DNA from: Bradyrhizobium sp. CCGB12
GTDB lineage: Bacteria > Pseudomonadota > Alphaproteobacteria > Rhizobiales > Xanthobacteraceae
Assembly: GCF_024199845.1 (NCBI RefSeq)
Contig: NZ_JANADO010000001.1
Coordinates: forward strand, 806,001-870,000
Direction: 5' to 3'
Length of the DNA: 64,000 nt
The notes beneath the pieces are model-generated. The model had not been told where the DNA came from. It saw nothing but the letters and a program-made list of their open reading frames with translations, and did not search any database. This document shows, piece after piece, positions 16,922 to 25,720 of this stretch (positions are counted from its first letter, which is position 1; each line of letters starts with the position of its first letter). Made by a program: the position numbers and the translations under genes.

Positions 16922-17731
16922 ATGGAAAACTACGCAAAACTGTTCGACCTGACCGGCAAACGCGCGCTCGTCATCGGCGCAGCGAAAGGCATCGGCCAGG
17001 CCGGCTGTTTCGGCCTTGCGAGCCACGGCGCGCATGTGATCTGCGCTGACATCGACATTGCAAATGCCCGTGAGACGGCCGCAGCGATCAAGGCCGACGG
17101 ATATTCCGCGGAAGCTCTGCATGTGGACATGTCGGACGCCAAGAGCATCACCGATGCGGCCGCCGCGGTCGGCGCGCCCGACGTGCTGGTGGTGACGCCC
17201 GCGGTCAATGTACGCAAGCGCGTGGTCGATCTCACTGACGAGGAATTCGATCGCGTGATCGCGCTCAATCTGAAGGGCACTTTCCGGGCATTCCGTACCT
17301 TCGCGCCGAAGATGGCCGACCGTGGCGGCGGCAGCATCGTCGCCTTCTCCAGCGTGCGCGCGATGGTGGTCGAGCCGGGGCAGGGCGTCTACGCCGCGAC
17401 CAAAGCCGGCACGCTGCAGCTGGTCCGGGCGCTGGCGGCCGAGTTCGGCGAGCGCGGCGTGCGCGCCAACGTGATCGCGCCGGGCGTGGTTGAGACGCCG
17501 CTCACTACGCAGATCAAGCAGGACAAGGCCTGGTATAGCGCCTATGCCGAGAAATCGATGCTGCGTCGCTGGGCGCAGCCGTCCGAACTCGCCGGCGCCC
17601 TGGTATTCCTCGCCTCCAATGCGAGCTCCTATGTCACCGGTTCCTATCTGCTGGTCGACGGCGGTTGGACAGCGGCCGACGGCCGCTTCTCGCCGCCGCT
17701 GCCGAGCAGCGCCAACCTTGCGGCAAGCTGA
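16922..17731 (+). CDS. Short-chain dehydrogenase/reductase (SDR)
   Basis: Classical SDR of 269 residues. The NAD(P)-binding motif is GAAKGIGQAG (about 19-28), Asp in ADIDI suggests NAD preference, and the catalytic residues are Ser144, Tyr157 and Lys161 (SSVRA, then VYAATKAG). The conserved NNAG is replaced by TPAVN, as in a minority of SDRs. The ATG at 16922 follows CAGGAGAAAA. Embedded in the importer-amidase operon; it may oxidise a hydroxyl on the released acid or amine. A more distant upstream start would overlap the amidase and is unlikely. Confidence 0.9.
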   Translation: MENYAKLFDLTGKRALVIGAAKGIGQAGCFGLASHGAHVICADIDIANARETAAAIKADGYSAEALHVDMSDAKSITDAAAAVGAPDVLVVTPAVNVRKRVVDLTDEEFDRVIALNLKGTFRAFRTFAPKMADRGGGSIVAFSSVRAMVVEPGQGVYAATKAGTLQLVRALAAEFGERGVRANVIAPGVVETPLTTQIKQDKAWYSAYAEKSMLRRWAQPSELAGALVFLASNASSYVTGSYLLVDGGWTAADGRFSPPLPSSANLAAS

Positions 17732-17740
17732 GGCGTCGCC

Positions 17741-18736
17741 ATGCCGCTGCTCCAGGTCGAGAATCTTCGGACCTATTTTCACACCCGGGTGGGCGTGATG
17801 AAGGCCGTCGATGGCGTCGACCTGGAGGTGGGCGAGGGGCGGACGCTCGGGATCGTCGGCGAATCCGGAAGCGGCAAGAGCGTCACCGCGCTCTCGATCA
17901 TGCGCCTGATCGAGCGTCCGGGGCGCGTCGCCGAAGGCAGCCGCCTCCTGTTCGACGGCCGCGATCTTGCCGCGCTGTCGGAAGCGCAGATGCAGGCAGT
18001 TCGGGGCAACGCGATCTCGATGATTTTTCAGGAGCCGATGACCTCGCTCAATCCGGTCTACACCGTGGGCAATCAGATCGTCGAGGCGATCAGGCTGCAT
18101 CGCCGGATCAGCGCGCAAGAAGCGCGCACGCGTGCCGCCGCGCTGCTGGAGTTGGTCGGCATTCCCTCACCTGAGCTGCGCTTCTCGGCCTATCCGCATC
18201 AGCTGTCGGGCGGGATGCGGCAGCGGGTGATGATCGCGATGGCGCTCGCCTGCGAACCGCGCTTGTTGATCGCGGACGAGCCGACCACCGCGCTCGACGT
18301 GACCATTCAGGCCCAGATCCTCGCGCTGCTGCGCGAGCTTCGTGAGCGGCTCGGCATGGCGATCGTCCTGATCACCCATGATCTCGGCGTGGTCGCTGAG
18401 ATGTGCGACGACGTCGCCGTGATGTATGCCGGGCGGGTGGTCGAGCGTGGCCCCGTCCGTGCGATCTTCCGCAATCCGCAACATCCCTATACCGAGGCGC
18501 TGCTGCGCTCGATCCCGCGGCTCGGCATGACGCAGGCGGAGCCGCTTCACGTCATTCCGGGGAAGGTGCCGAGTGCGCTGCATCTGCCGCCGGGCTGTCG
18601 TTTTGCCGCGCGCTGCGACTACGCGATCGAGCACTGCCGCCGCCAGGAACCGGCCCTGGCTGCAGCGGGCGAGGGACGGACGGCTTGTTGGCTGCGCGGG
18701 TCGCAGCTTCCATCCGAGGAGGCCGTGCATGCCTGA
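17741..18736 (+). CDS. ABC transporter ATP-binding protein, DppD-like
   Basis: First of two ATPases of the dipeptide-type importer, 331 residues. Walker [10 protein letters not shown]-loop [17 protein letters not shown], signature [15 protein letters not shown], Walker [17 protein letters not shown] and H-loop [12 protein letters not shown]. The C-terminal oligopeptide/dipeptide extension contains [20 protein letters not shown] with the cysteines seen in DppD/OppD. Overlaps the next ATPase gene by 8 bp. Confidence 0.95.
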   Translation: MPLLQVENLRTYFHTRVGVMKAVDGVDLEVGEGRTLGIVGESGSGKSVTALSIMRLIERPGRVAEGSRLLFDGRDLAALSEAQMQAVRGNAISMIFQEPMTSLNPVYTVGNQIVEAIRLHRRISAQEARTRAAALLELVGIPSPELRFSAYPHQLSGGMRQRVMIAMALACEPRLLIADEPTTALDVTIQAQILALLRELRERLGMAIVLITHDLGVVAEMCDDVAVMYAGRVVERGPVRAIFRNPQHPYTEALLRSIPRLGMTQAEPLHVIPGKVPSALHLPPGCRFAARCDYAIEHCRRQEPALAAAGEGRTACWLRGSQLPSEEAVHA

Positions 18737-19751
18737 GCCGCTGCTGCAAGCCCGAGACATCGAGAAGCATTTTCCGGTGCGCCATGGCCTGTTGCAGCGC
18801 GTCAGCGGACAGCTGCGTGCGGTCGATCGCGTCAGCCTCGGCATCTTTCCCGGCGAGACGTTGGGTGTGGTCGGGGAATCCGGCTGTGGCAAATCTACCC
18901 TCGGCCGCATGCTCGCTGGGCTGTTGCCGGTAACCTCGGGCGAGCTGTCGTTCGACGGCAAGGACGTGTCCTCGCAACGCGGCGCCGCGCTCAAGCAGCT
19001 GCGGCGCGACATGCAGTTCATCTTCCAGGATCCGACCAGCTCGCTCGATCCGCGGATGACGGTGCGTGACATCGTCGCCGAAGGGCTCGACGCGCAGGGC
19101 ATCGCGACCGGCCGCGCCCGGGACATGCTGGTTGCCGACATCCTCGACCGGGTCGGGATGCAGCAGGACGCGCTACAGCGCTATCCGCACGAATTCTCGG
19201 GCGGCCAGCGCCAGCGCATCGGGATCGCCCGGGCGCTGGTGCTGCGGCCAAAGCTGGTGGTCGCCGACGAGCCGGTGTCGGCGCTCGACGTGTCCGTGCA
19301 GTCGCAGGTGCTGAACCTGCTCGTTGCGCTGAAGCGGGAGTTCAAACTAACTTATGTCTTCGTTGCGCATAATCTTGCCGTGGTCAGCTACATCAGCGAC
19401 CGCATCGCGGTGATGTATCTCGGCAAGATTGTCGAAATCGGCGAGGCCGCCAGCCTCTATCACGATCCGCGTCACCCCTACACGAAGGCGTTGCTATCGG
19501 CGATGCCGCAGCCGGATCCCGACAGTAAGCCGGAGCGGATTGTTTTGCGCGGTGATGTGCCGTCTCCGATCGATCCGCCATCGGGATGCCGGTTCCGGAC
19601 GCGCTGCCCGATCGCGCAGGAACTCTGCGCGACGAGCGAGCCTGCACTTGAATCCAAGTTGAGCGAAGCTCGCGATCACCTCGTCGCCTGCCACTTCGCC
19701 TCTTCAGAATCCGGCCGCGCCATAGCGGCCGCTGATCCGACTTCACTCTGA
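18729..19751 (+). CDS. ABC transporter ATP-binding protein, DppF-like, with an altered C-terminus
   Basis: Second ATPase of the importer, 340 residues from the ATG at 18729 inside the end of the DppD-like gene. Walker [11 protein letters not shown]-loop [15 protein letters not shown], signature [15 protein letters not shown], Walker [18 protein letters not shown]-loop FVAHNLAVV; the OppF extension has [15 protein letters not shown]. The family normally ends near DHLVACHFA. Here about 15 extra codons (from about 19706, reading [13 protein letters not shown]) come from the antisense strand of a decayed sdaA fragment, so the original stop was lost at a recombination joint. Core ATPase looks intact. 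Confidence 0.93.
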   Translation: MPEPLLQARDIEKHFPVRHGLLQRVSGQLRAVDRVSLGIFPGETLGVVGESGCGKSTLGRMLAGLLPVTSGELSFDGKDVSSQRGAALKQLRRDMQFIFQDPTSSLDPRMTVRDIVAEGLDAQGIATGRARDMLVADILDRVGMQQDALQRYPHEFSGGQRQRIGIARALVLRPKLVVADEPVSALDVSVQSQVLNLLVALKREFKLTYVFVAHNLAVVSYISDRIAVMYLGKIVEIGEAASLYHDPRHPYTKALLSAMPQPDPDSKPERIVLRGDVPSPIDPPSGCRFRTRCPIAQELCATSEPALESKLSEARDHLVACHFASSESGRAIAAADPTSL

Positions 19752-19966
19752 CAATCGGCCTCGGCCCCAGAGATCGAGGCGTTGTGCTTGATCAGCCCGC
19801 CGATAGCCGTAAGCAGGAAATCGGCAATCTTGTCGGGCTCCGCCCCAATGCAGCGATCCAAATAAGAATCTCAACACCGCGGGTACCACGCGGCGGCCCC
19901 GTTAATCGGCGAAGTCAGCTTGCCTCCGGCTGCTTCCTCGATCTCGGCCGTCGCCTAGACACTCAG
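19705..19966 (-). pseudogene. Internal fragment of L-serine dehydratase (sdaA remnant)
   Basis: The minus strand encodes [16 protein letters not shown], then [15 protein letters not shown], then [12 protein letters not shown]. This matches residues of the full serine dehydratase encoded at 35380-36759 (there [20 protein letters not shown]). DNA similarity to 35696-35965 is evident over about 260 bp with small indels and stops. No start, no iron-sulfur C-terminus. It shares its left end with the 3' end of the DppF-like gene. Confidence 0.85.
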
Positions 19967-20020
19967 TCGCCCTGCGAAGCGATCTTGGCAGGCTCGCCCG
20001 CTTCCAAAGAACTCGCCTTG

Positions 20021-20045
20021 CAATATTTGATATATCATGTATCAA
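20021..20045. promoter_or_regulatory. Putative operator, TGATATATCA site 1
   Basis: The palindrome TGATATATCA (20028-20037) sits in AATATTTGATATATCA and is followed by TGTATCAA, 36 bp before the acid-sugar kinase ATG. The same core lies upstream of the importer operon at 22915 and the aminotransferase at 34079. The GntR/FCD regulator at 33090-33812 is the likely binder (inference). Confidence 0.65.
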
Positions 20046-20080
20046 GATTAGAAGCGGTTCCGGAGAGGCCTTTCGGGCGA

Positions 20081-21367
20081 ATGACAAAGCCGATCTTTGG
20101 GGTGATAGCGGACGATCTGACCGGCGGCATGGAAACGGCCGCCATGCTGATTGCTGCCGGCATCGATTGCGGCTTTGTGACTGAGCCCGATCTTGTTGCC
20201 AGCCTCGGCGATCCTCCCGCCATTGTCGTTGCACAGAAGACGCGCGTCATTCCCGCAGACCGAGCCGTCGCCAAGACCGAGAGGGCGGCGCGGGCGCTGC
20301 TTGCGCGAGGCGCGAGGCAGATTTTCTTCAAGTATTGCGCGACGTTCGATTCGACCGACCGGGGCAATATCGGTCCGGTGTCGGACCTGCTGATGCAACT
20401 CTCAGGTGCGGAATACACCGCATTTTGTCCGGCTTCTCCTGCCCTCCGCCGGACCGTCTATAACGGCCATCTGTTTCTCGGCACCGAGTTGATCTCGGAA
20501 TCGCCCAAACGCAACGATCCGCTGACGCCAATGACCGATCCGGATCTGGTCCGGGTTCTGCAGCGGCAGACCCAAAACAAGGTTGGTCTTTTGGCTCACC
20601 CCCTCTTGGGCGCGGGGCTCGATCCCCTGAAACGCGCGATAGCAGAGGAGACTGCGCGAGGTGTCCGCTACTTCATTGCGGACACTATTTACGAGCGCGA
20701 CCTCGCGACGCTTGCCGCGCTCACCAGCGATTGGAAGCTGATGACCGGCAATGCGACAATCGTCCAGCACTATCCGGAGATATGGAAGGCGCGGGGGCTC
20801 ATCCCGACGGCGAAGACATCACCAAGTCTGCCTGCGGTCGGCGGAGCCGGTGTCGTTCTCGCCGGGAGTTGTGCCGAGCGGACATTGGAGCAGCTCGCCG
20901 AGTTCGAGAAATGCCATCCCGTACTCCGCATCGATCTTCTCAAGGCGGATGGCGTCGAGTCGGCGGTTGCTGCCGCGCTCGACTGGGCACGGCCGCGGCT
21001 GGAAAACGGTCCGGTCGGCATCGCGACGTCGGAGTCTCACGACGCCGTCAATTTGGCTCAGCAGCGATATGGCCGCGAAGGCGCGGCGCAACTCGCTGAA
21101 GGCATCCTTGGTCGACTAGCCGTCTCGCTTCGCAGCGCCGGCGTGCGGCGTTTCGTCGTAGCCGGCGGTGAGACGTCTGGCTCGATCGTCGATCACCTTG
21201 GCATTCGGCGCTTGCGGGTCGGTCCCTATGGCGGGCCGGGTATCGGCACGGCCGTGACTGACGAAGACGATCCGGTCGCTCTTTGTCTGAAGTCGGGCAA
21301 GCTGGGTCCGGTCGACCTGTTCGCGACAACACTTCAATCAATGCTGCATCCGGAGGGCATCAATTGA
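20081..21367 (+). CDS. Four-carbon acid sugar kinase family protein (DUF1537, OtnK/DtnK-like)
   Basis: A 428-residue kinase of the DUF1537 family, which phosphorylates four-carbon acid sugars such as 3-oxotetronate, threonate or erythronate with ATP. The N-terminal domain opens FGVIADDLTGGMETAAML, the family signature, with FKYCATFDSTDRGNIGPV following. The C-terminal nucleotide-binding domain has FVVAGGETSGSIVDHLGI and GPYGGPGIGTAV. The ATG at 20081 gives the standard N-terminus; the frame is open upstream through the sdaA remnant but is meaningless there. The stop overlaps the aldolase TTG start. Co-occurrence with a class II aldolase is the known OtnK-OtnC pairing. Confidence 0.9.
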   Translation: MTKPIFGVIADDLTGGMETAAMLIAAGIDCGFVTEPDLVASLGDPPAIVVAQKTRVIPADRAVAKTERAARALLARGARQIFFKYCATFDSTDRGNIGPVSDLLMQLSGAEYTAFCPASPALRRTVYNGHLFLGTELISESPKRNDPLTPMTDPDLVRVLQRQTQNKVGLLAHPLLGAGLDPLKRAIAEETARGVRYFIADTIYERDLATLAALTSDWKLMTGNATIVQHYPEIWKARGLIPTAKTSPSLPAVGGAGVVLAGSCAERTLEQLAEFEKCHPVLRIDLLKADGVESAVAAALDWARPRLENGPVGIATSESHDAVNLAQQRYGREGAAQLAEGILGRLAVSLRSAGVRRFVVAGGETSGSIVDHLGIRRLRVGPYGGPGIGTAVTDEDDPVALCLKSGKLGPVDLFATTLQSMLHPEGIN

Positions 21368-22011
21368 ACGAAGGTGAGCTCAGGCAATCCGTGCTGGATG
21401 TGGTTGCCCGTCTGGAAGTCAAGGGTTTCAATCACGGCAGCAGCGGAAATGTCAGCTGCCGCATGGGCGAAGACATTCTCATCACACCGACCGGCGGCAA
21501 TAGCGGCAATACGACGCCCGACCGTCTGGTCCGTTTGAGACGCGATGGAACGGTCGTCGGAGACGGCCTGCCGTCCAGCGAATGGCACATGCATCTGGCC
21601 ATTCTGAACGCCTATCCGCACGTGAACGCGATCGTGCACACCCACGCTGACTGCTGTGTCGCCCTGTCCTGTCTTGCAAAACCAATTCCGGCTTTCCACT
21701 ACATGGTCGCCAGTTTTGGTGGAAACGATGTGCCCTGTGCGCCCTATGCGACCTTCGGCACCCGAGCCCTCGCTGACGGCGCCGTCGCTGCGCTGGAACA
21801 GCGCAAGGCATGCCTGTTGGCGAACCACGGCATGATTGCCGCAGGCAAAGGGCTGCAGGCAGCCTTCGACCTCACGGTGAAGCTCGAAACCCTTGCGCGG
21901 CAATATCTGCTGGCCTGCCAGGCCGGCGCGCCTGCAATCCTTCCCGACGATGAGATGGTGCGGGTGCTCGAACGCTATGGCAGCTACGGCCGCGCTGCCT
22001 TGCCGGCCTGA
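21364..22011 (+). CDS. Class II aldolase/adducin family protein (OtnC-like 3-oxotetronate 4-phosphate decarboxylase candidate)
   Basis: A 215-residue zinc aldolase-fold protein. GFNHGSSGNVSCRMG is the phosphate-binding loop, HTHADC and the later LANHGM supply zinc-ligand histidines, and SSEWHMHLAIL contains the catalytic Glu region. Members are fuculose-phosphate aldolases, ribulose-phosphate epimerases or, next to DUF1537 kinases, OtnC decarboxylases that yield DHAP. I choose the TTG at 21364 as start: GGAGG at 21352-21356 is seven bases upstream, the product begins exactly at the conserved NEGELRQSVLD, and it overlaps the kinase stop by 4 bp. A longer in-frame start at 21283 would run through the kinase end. 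Confidence 0.87.
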   Translation: MNEGELRQSVLDVVARLEVKGFNHGSSGNVSCRMGEDILITPTGGNSGNTTPDRLVRLRRDGTVVGDGLPSSEWHMHLAILNAYPHVNAIVHTHADCCVALSCLAKPIPAFHYMVASFGGNDVPCAPYATFGTRALADGAVAALEQRKACLLANHGMIAAGKGLQAAFDLTVKLETLARQYLLACQAGAPAILPDDEMVRVLERYGSYGRAALPA

Positions 22012-22021
22012 GGAGACAATC

Positions 22022-22810
22022 ATGGAGATCACCGGCAAATCCAAGATCATGTTCGTGTTGGCCGACCCGATCGACCATGTTCGGGCGAGTGCGGTGATCA
22101 ACGCTTATTTTCAGTCGATCGGCGATGACGTCGCGGTGTCGCCGCTCCATATCTTGCCCGGCGATCTCGGAGCGGTCGTCGCGAGCGTTAGGTTGATGCG
22201 CAACGTCTTTGGTTTCGGCGTAACGATTCCGCACAAGACGCAGGTGATCGAGCATCTGGATGAGATCACGCCCACGGCGCGGATGATTGGTGCCGTCAAT
22301 TTCGTCAAGCGAACGGCCGAAGGCCGGCTCATCGGTGACAACCTCGATGCGAGAGGATTCATCTCGAGCCTCGCCCAACACGAGATCGCGGTGCGTGGCC
22401 GGAAGGTGCTCCAGGTCGGGGCGGGTGGAGCGGGGCGCGCGACCGCCTTCGGCTTGGCGGAGGCCGGCGCGCGCGAGCTTACGATCATGAACCGTGACGA
22501 GGAGAAAGCTCGCGCACTCGCGGCGGCCGTGGCCGAGCACTATCCAGCCACGAAAGTCAGCGCCAATCATGCAGAGGCACGGTCATTCGATCTGATCGTC
22601 AACACGACGTCGCTCGGCATGAAAGCGGATGATCCGCTGCCCCTGGATATCGACAGTATCGGTCCGGGCGCTGTGGTCAGCGACATCATTGTGAATCCGG
22701 CCGTCACACGACTTCTCGCCAAGGCTGCCGGGCAGGGCGCGAGGACTATCGGCGGAAAGCCCATGCTCGATGCGCAAATGGCCCTTGTCGCACGGTTCAT
22801 TGCACGCTAG
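22022..22810 (+). CDS. Shikimate dehydrogenase-family oxidoreductase, atypical substrate site
   Basis: A 262-residue AroE-like NAD(P) enzyme. The catalytic Lys is in FGVTIPHKTQVIEHLDE and the catalytic Asp in GDNLDARGF. The Rossmann motif is VGAGGAGRATAFGLAEAGA, followed by NRDEEKA, where a basic residue after NR-like suggests NADP is possible. The shikimate-binding Ser pair of true AroE (HSxSP) is replaced by HVRASAV, so the substrate is probably a smaller hydroxy acid. Third gene of the kinase-aldolase operon (10 bp after the aldolase stop). It may act as the tetronate dehydrogenase for which OtnK/OtnC pathways use other families; inference. Confidence 0.88.
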   Translation: MEITGKSKIMFVLADPIDHVRASAVINAYFQSIGDDVAVSPLHILPGDLGAVVASVRLMRNVFGFGVTIPHKTQVIEHLDEITPTARMIGAVNFVKRTAEGRLIGDNLDARGFISSLAQHEIAVRGRKVLQVGAGGAGRATAFGLAEAGARELTIMNRDEEKARALAAAVAEHYPATKVSANHAEARSFDLIVNTTSLGMKADDPLPLDIDSIGPGAVVSDIIVNPAVTRLLAKAAGQGARTIGGKPMLDAQMALVARFIAR

Positions 22811-22829
22811 CCTGATATATCAAATATTA
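22811..22829. promoter_or_regulatory. Putative operator, TGATATATCA site 2
   Basis: TGATATATCA at 22813-22822 directly after the stop of the AroE-like gene and about 90 bp before the GTG of the ATPase gene. On the reverse strand the 16-mer AATATTTGATATATCA is identical to site 1. Confidence 0.65.
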
Positions 22830-22914
22830 TATCGAGGAAGTTCCAGGCAGATACGAGGGTTGGCGCGAGACCGCGGCCCTTCTCGACGATAACGGAAGAA
22901 GGAGATAGGTCTCC

Positions 22915-24024
22915 GTGAATATTGCATCGGCCAGACAAGCGGTATCAGGCGCATCGATCCGCATCAGTCGCCTGGAGAAGCGCTTCGGCGCGGTGTCTGC
23001 CGTCGATGGCGTCGATATTGATATCGCGGCCGGTGAGTTCATCGCCCTGCTCGGGCCGAGCGGCTCCGGGAAGACCACGATCTTGATGAGCGTTGCCGGA
23101 TTCGAATTCCCGACCAGCGGGAGCATTCACGTCGATTCCGAAGATCTGACCTACGTTCCTTCGAACAAGCGCAATCTGGGAATGGTCTTCCAGAACTATA
23201 CGCTGTTCCCCCACATGTCGATTCTCGACAACGTCGCCTTTCCCCTGAAGATGCGTGGCCTTGAGAGGGCTGAGCGCCATGCGCGTGCGGAAGCCGCGCT
23301 CGAAACGGTGCGCCTTGCCGGCTATGGCACGCGTCGTCCGAACGAGCTTTCCGGTGGTCAGCAGCAGCGCGTCGCTTTGGCCCGAGCGATCGTCTATCGC
23401 CCGCGCGTCCTGCTAATGGACGAGCCGCTCAGCGCGCTCGACAAGAATCTGCGCGAGGACATGCAGCTCGAAATCAAGCGGTTGCATGCCGAGCTTGGCA
23501 TCACAGTCATCTTCGTGACTCATGATCAGAGCGAAGCGCTGACCATGGCGGACCGGATCGCCGTTCTGAAGGATGGCAGGATCCAGCAGATCGGGCCCGC
23601 GCGCGAGCTCTATGAGCGTCCTGCCAATCTCTTCACCGCGGGCTTTATCGGCGAGATGAATTTCGTCGACGTTACCGTCGAACGCGCGAGCGACACCGTC
23701 GCGGTGAGGCTGCCGTGGGGCGAGACATGGAGCCTTCCGGCGAATGCTGCCGTCGAGCCGGTGAGGGCGGGCGAGTCGGCAGTTCTGGCGGTGAGGCCGG
23801 AGCGCCTGCAATTTGGTGCCGGCACCGCGCCCGTCATCAAGGTCACGCTCAGCGATATCGTCTATGCCGGATCGGCGCTGCTCCTGATCGGGCGCCTTGC
23901 CGATGGCACAGAGATGCGTGCACGCATCGCCGGTGCCTCCGATGTCGGTCACCTGGCCCCGGGTGATATCGCGTCCTTCTCCGTGCCCATGGAGGCGCTT
24001 CTGCTCTATCGAGGGCGTGAGTGA
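22915..24024 (+). CDS. ABC transporter ATP-binding protein, spermidine/putrescine type (PotA-like)
   Basis: A 369-residue ATPase. Walker A GPSGSGKTT, Q-loop MVFQNYTLFPHMSILDNVAF, signature LSGGQQQRVALARAI, Walker B VLLMDEPLSALDKNLRE, H-loop FVTHDQSEALTMAD. A C-terminal TOBE domain follows (SAVLAVRPERLQFG). GTG start at 22915 has AAGGAGA about ten bases upstream. Heads a four-gene importer operon with the operator TGATATATCA in front. The class imports polyamines, opines, 2-aminoethylphosphonate or similar solutes. Confidence 0.94.
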   Translation: MNIASARQAVSGASIRISRLEKRFGAVSAVDGVDIDIAAGEFIALLGPSGSGKTTILMSVAGFEFPTSGSIHVDSEDLTYVPSNKRNLGMVFQNYTLFPHMSILDNVAFPLKMRGLERAERHARAEAALETVRLAGYGTRRPNELSGGQQQRVALARAIVYRPRVLLMDEPLSALDKNLREDMQLEIKRLHAELGITVIFVTHDQSEALTMADRIAVLKDGRIQQIGPARELYERPANLFTAGFIGEMNFVDVTVERASDTVAVRLPWGETWSLPANAAVEPVRAGESAVLAVRPERLQFGAGTAPVIKVTLSDIVYAGSALLLIGRLADGTEMRARIAGASDVGHLAPGDIASFSVPMEALLLYRGRE

Positions 24025-24899
24025 TGAAGCCGGTGCGATCGGATTTTTGGCATTCCGACGGCCGCCGGCTGAGTGGTCTTTCGACGCTGTTTCTGCTCGC
24101 GCCGTTCTTCGCCGTCATCGCCTTCGTCTTCATCTATCCGATCGTGCAGCTCCTGGTGATCAGCGTCACCGAGCCGCATCCGACCCTCGACAATTACGCC
24201 CGCGTCGTCGGCAACCCGGTTTACGCACGCGTCTTGGCCCGCACGCTCTGGACCGCGACGCTGGTGACGGTTCTGTCGGTGATCCTCGGATTTCCGGTGG
24301 CCTACTATATGAGCCGGTCAAAGGGCGCGGTCGCCGGCTTCGTCGCGGTGTGTGTCATCCTGCCGCTCTGGTCCAGTGTGCTTGTCCGCACGGCAGCCTG
24401 GTCCATTCTGTTCCAGCGCAACGGGTTGATCAACTCGGCGCTGATGGGGCTCGGCCTGACTTCGCAGCCCTTCAAGCTGCTCTATACCCAGAGCGCGGTG
24501 GTCATCGCCATGACCCACGTGCTGCTGCCGTTCATGATATTGCCGATCTACGGTGCCTTGCGCAGCATTCCGAACGATTACACGCGTGCCGCCGCCGTGC
24601 TGGGCGCAACGCGCTGGCGCACCTTCCTCGAAGTCATCCTGCCGCTCAGCCTGCCGGGCGTCGTCAGTGGCTCACTTCTGGTGTTTCTCACGGCGCTTGG
24701 CTTCTTCATCACGCCGGCGCTCCTGGGCTCGCCGCAGGAGATGATGGTCTCGACGCTGGTTTCGCAGCAGATCCGTGAGGTGCTCGACTGGCCTTTCGCG
24801 GCGGCCCTCGTGGGCGTGCTCACCCTGTTCGTGACATTGCTGGCCGTTATCTTCAGCAAGACCCTGCGTTTTGACCGGTTGATGGGGGCAGCGTCGTGA
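24024..24899 (+). CDS. ABC transporter permease, PotB-like
   Basis: Inner-membrane permease of 291 residues. A helix starting LFLLAPFFAVIAFVFIYPIV is followed by about five more, with the EAA loop DYTRAAAVLGATRWRTF near residue 200 and GFFITPALLGSPQEMMV after it, the usual PotB pattern. The ATG at 24024 shares its A with the ATPase stop; a GTG one codon earlier is equally possible. Overlaps the next permease start by 4 bp. Confidence 0.93.
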   Translation: MKPVRSDFWHSDGRRLSGLSTLFLLAPFFAVIAFVFIYPIVQLLVISVTEPHPTLDNYARVVGNPVYARVLARTLWTATLVTVLSVILGFPVAYYMSRSKGAVAGFVAVCVILPLWSSVLVRTAAWSILFQRNGLINSALMGLGLTSQPFKLLYTQSAVVIAMTHVLLPFMILPIYGALRSIPNDYTRAAAVLGATRWRTFLEVILPLSLPGVVSGSLLVFLTALGFFITPALLGSPQEMMVSTLVSQQIREVLDWPFAAALVGVLTLFVTLLAVIFSKTLRFDRLMGAAS

Positions 24900-25690
24900 A
24901 GCCGCCCGCCGACAAGGGATCGCTCGCGCTCGGCGCATGCGTTTATGCCGTGCTGGCCTTCATCATCGTGCCGCTGGTCATCGTCATTCCGATGTCGTTT
25001 GGGCAAAACGATTATCTGGCGTTTCCGCCGTCCGGCTTCACCCTGAAATGGTACGCCGAATATTTCGACAGCCGGCAGTGGCGCGCGGCGACCTTGCTCA
25101 GCCTGCAGGTGGCCTTCCTGACCGCCATCTGCGCCTCGGTGATCGGTACCGCGGCGACCTATGCCATGGTGCGCGGCCGTAGTCGGCTCGTGACCCTGTT
25201 CCAGGTTCTGCTGATCGGGCCGATCATCGTGCCGCATATCGCGATCGCGGTCGGTCTTTATCTCTTCTTCCAGACCATCGGACTCTCCGGCACCATCCCC
25301 GGTTTCGTGCTGGCACATACCGTGCTGACGCTACCCTTCGTCGTCTTCACGATGGCTGCCGCATTGGGAAGGGTGGATGCCAATCTCGAGGCCGCGGCCA
25401 TGAGCTGTGGCGCGACGCGCTTTGCCGCCTTCCGCCACGTCACCCTGCCGCTGATCCTGCCGAGCCTGGCGAGCGGTGCGCTGTTTGCCTTCATCATCTC
25501 GTTTGATGAGCCGGTCGTGTCGTTCTTTCTGTCGGGCGTGCGCCAGAAGACCTTGCCGCGCCGGATGTTCGAGGACATCGAGCAGAACCTGACGCCGATC
25601 ATTCCCGCGATCGCCACGTTGCTGATCGTTCTGTCCATCGCGATTCTACTTGGGGCTCATGCCCTCAGATCCCGCAGCAAGACCCAGTAG
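24896..25690 (+). CDS. ABC transporter permease, PotC-like
   Basis: Second permease of the importer, 264 residues, GTG start overlapping the previous stop. FIIVPLVIVIPMSFG leads to FPPSGFTLKWYAEYF, a signature of PotC-type permeases; the EAA loop is ANLEAAAMSCGATRFAAF, followed by LPSLASGALFAFIISFDEPVVSFF. Six predicted membrane helices. The binding protein follows after 30 bp. Confidence 0.93.
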   Translation: MKPPADKGSLALGACVYAVLAFIIVPLVIVIPMSFGQNDYLAFPPSGFTLKWYAEYFDSRQWRAATLLSLQVAFLTAICASVIGTAATYAMVRGRSRLVTLFQVLLIGPIIVPHIAIAVGLYLFFQTIGLSGTIPGFVLAHTVLTLPFVVFTMAAALGRVDANLEAAAMSCGATRFAAFRHVTLPLILPSLASGALFAFIISFDEPVVSFFLSGVRQKTLPRRMFEDIEQNLTPIIPAIATLLIVLSIAILLGAHALRSRSKTQ

Positions 25691-25720
25691 TCCGGGCGAG
25701 CACAACAGAGGAGTACGTCG

